A program made the position numbers and the translations under genes. The notes beneath the pieces were generated by a model. The model was not told where the DNA came from and did not search any database. It worked only from the letters and a program-made list of their open reading frames with translations. From NCBI GenBank assembly GCA_019914995.1, contig CM034135.1:932501-996500 (forward strand): 64,000 nt of DNA. Reading direction: 5' to 3'. Position 1 is the first letter of the stretch. The number at the start of each line of letters is the position of its first letter. Positions 62,401-64,000 of the stretch are shown one piece after another. The DNA is from Acanthochlamys bracteata. Its lineage: Eukaryota; Streptophyta; Magnoliopsida; Pandanales; Velloziaceae.

Positions 62401-63782
62401 TGTGAAATTAATTTCATTTGCTTGTGATTGCATTTGATATAGCTCTAGTCAGTGCAGATTGAGATACTATCGGTGCTTAAAAATGATACTTCAATGAGCT
62501 GGCAAGCAGCTATGGATAAGGATTCAACACTTGAGAGTTGCCTATTGAGTGCCAAAGAGCTTGGCTCCTCTTTGTGTTCCTATGATTCTGTTGGCTGGCA
62601 TAGTCTAGCATCTGCTATCGATCAAAATGTTTCTGGCAGGGGATCTCTTTCAGATTCGTTCATTGAGCCAAATTGCAATTCTGGAATTGCGTCACTTCGC
62701 AAGCAATTCGACAATGCGGAAGGTCTCAGTTTTACCTGTAAATTGCAGAAAACTTCAGCTGATGAGAACTGCAAAGACTCCGAGGAATATTCGACATCTA
62801 AAAGTATACTGTCACAGGTAAAATCTGACTTTCTGTACATGTTACTAGGCGTAAGACTTTTTCGTTTCTGCTGTCTTTTTGTCAGTCTGTTGAAGGTTCA
62901 ACAGTAAAGCCTTCCTATCCTGTATGAGTTGATCATCTATTTAGGCAATTGAGCAGCAGAATAGGCAACTGGAAAGTGAAATCCAGGTCAATATTGCTGG
63001 AATATTGTCTTCAGCGGAAGAAAGCCCATATGCTATTGGATCGGAAAGGACAGATGTACGACAGAAGCATGGTAGTTACGACTCGGTGGCTGAAGGCAGT
63101 GATAATATTCCTGACGAAGAAGATCTGAGGTCAATGATTCATATAAACGCTTCAAGTGCATGCCATCTACATGAACGCAAGATAACTAGCTTGTTAAGAA
63201 GAAATCATTTGCTAGAGGAACAACTCACAACTGCACTGGCAACTCAGGAAGCTGCTGAGAAGAATTTATCCTCAGCCATTAAAGGCCAGCAAGATGCAGA
63301 AAGAAGGTTGGCGGATACTGTTAAGGAGGTTGAGTTGATGAAAGAAAGGCTGGTAGGATTAGAGTTGGCTCACGAAGAGGCAAATAATCTGTCAAACATC
63401 GTCCATTCTGATAACTTGAGGCTTGAGCATGACGTTGCATATCTCAAAGCTATTCTAGATGACACTCAGAAGGTCAGTTGTCCCTCTCTTTGGTATCTGT
63501 TAGATTTATGTAACCGTTTGGTTCACTGAAGTAGGTTTTGTTTGCATAGGAGTTGCATTCAACCCGTGGCGTCCTTGCTGGAGAAAGAGCAAGAGCTTTC
63601 CAGCTCCAGGTAGAGCTAGATTTTATTTGAACGACACTCAGCTTTATTACCTCGCATTGTTAACCTTAGATATTTCCTATTTTGAACAATTGCAGGTTGA
63701 AGTTTTCCATTTCAAGCAAAAACTGCAGGCTATGGAGAGCAAGGTGCCTACACCAAGGAAGCCTTTTTCAAGTGTAACATAG
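59411..63782 (+). CDS. Kelch-repeat protein with C-terminal coiled coil (16 exons)
   Basis: Exons: 59411..59457, 59580..59658, 59767..59925, 60042..60119, 60379..60483, 60598..60664, 60757..60818, 61028..61167, 61415..61541, 61618..61732, 62117..62205, 62295..62378, 62458..62817, 62945..63472, 63550..63609, 63696..63782; 728 residues. It is like the plant kelch proteins related to ACBP4/5 but without the acyl-CoA-binding domain (Arabidopsis At5g18590 type, from memory). The start MPKMFGFARRRTKLGR is conserved. Kelch blades fill about 60-385 (KMVVVGGDSGSGLLNDT, FVLILFGGEDCKGKKFSDL, RILLVFGGQSKSKILNDLYS). A Ser-rich linker follows, then a coiled coil at about 590-715 (LLRRNHLLEEQLTTALATQ). The function is unknown, probably a protein-binding scaffold. 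The first intron has a GC donor (CAG|GCATGT). The gene looks intact. Confidence 0.92.
59458..59579 (+). other. GC-AG intron in the kelch gene
   Basis: The exon ends GGCAG|GCATGT and the next begins GCAG|GCTTAAAGTT, restoring KLGR|LKVHRSD as in related proteins. The donor hexamer is the same as in CUL1 intron 11. Confidence 0.75.
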
Positions 63783-64000
63783 TGATATGAACTCATAATC
63801 ACGCGTCTCCCCGGTTGTCATTTTCACTTCTATAAAGTGTACCACTATTATATTAACAGCCTGTAGCTTATCTGGATTAGTTTTTTAGTTTAATTTTTTT
63901 TTTGGAGGGTACAAACTACAAACCGCTGGAATTATGGTTCTACTGCAGTCAAGATTCCTCTACGGATACATAATGCCTGGGCTTTTTTGGACCGATTCTT
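63783..64000 (+). other. Likely 3' UTR of the kelch gene
   Basis: Sequence after the stop contains TTTAGTTTAATTTTTTTTTTGG and no further coding exon. The window ends here, so the poly(A) site cannot be placed. Confidence 0.5.

Overview
This window is nuclear DNA from a dicot plant. The genes have many short introns with GT-AG borders (two are GC-AG). The intergenic DNA is very AT-rich and carries MITE-like repeats. The proteins belong to plant-type families: BAHD acyltransferase, DYW-class PPR, CC-type glutaredoxin and plant SNF4 (beta-gamma). I cannot fix the species from sequence alone. I rebuilt exon structures by eye from splice sites, reading phase and recalled family protein sequences. 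Every multi-exon gene below closes in phase from ATG to stop.

Layout: (1) 134-1614, + strand, BAHD acyltransferase with two exons. (2) 1.7-4.9 kb, intergenic, with repeats, a possible small transcript start and minus-strand relic exons that include an EF-hand-like loop. (3) 5096-10203, + strand, CUL1, the SCF ubiquitin-ligase scaffold, 18 exons. (4) 11083-12915, - strand, DYW-class PPR editing factor. (5) 13943-20741, - strand, CW-type zinc-finger protein, 11 exons. (6) 24129-30709, + strand, SNF4/KIN beta-gamma subunit of SnRK1, 13 exons, with a transposon-like insert in intron 3. (7) 31479-32940, - strand, decayed PPR gene. (8) 34369-37481, + strand, five-finger CCCH protein of the ZFN type. 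(9) 38396-38469, + strand, tRNA-Asn(GUU). (10) 40275-47708, + strand, APC7 of the anaphase-promoting complex, 18 exons. (11) 50023-50334 on the - strand and 56001-56312 on the + strand, a divergent pair of 103-residue CC-type glutaredoxins. (12) 59411-63782, + strand, kelch-repeat plus coiled-coil protein, 16 exons.

Functionally this is an ordinary gene-rich arm. It holds two ubiquitin-ligase core subunits (CUL1, APC7), an energy-sensing kinase subunit (SNF4), a chromatin or reader-type protein (CW zinc finger), an RNA-binding CCCH protein, an organellar RNA editing factor and redox adaptors. I see no sign that they form one pathway. I found no LTR retroelement, viral fossil, CRISPR array or new multi-gene system. 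The points most worth a second look are: the two GC-AG introns with the same donor hexamer; a stop-free 129-base intron in the CW protein gene; the Lys-to-Met change beside one glutaredoxin active site; the terminal NYW of the DYW protein; the relic exons before CUL1; the recurring AT-rich repeat family; and two GC-richer, promoter-like patches around the glutaredoxin pair.
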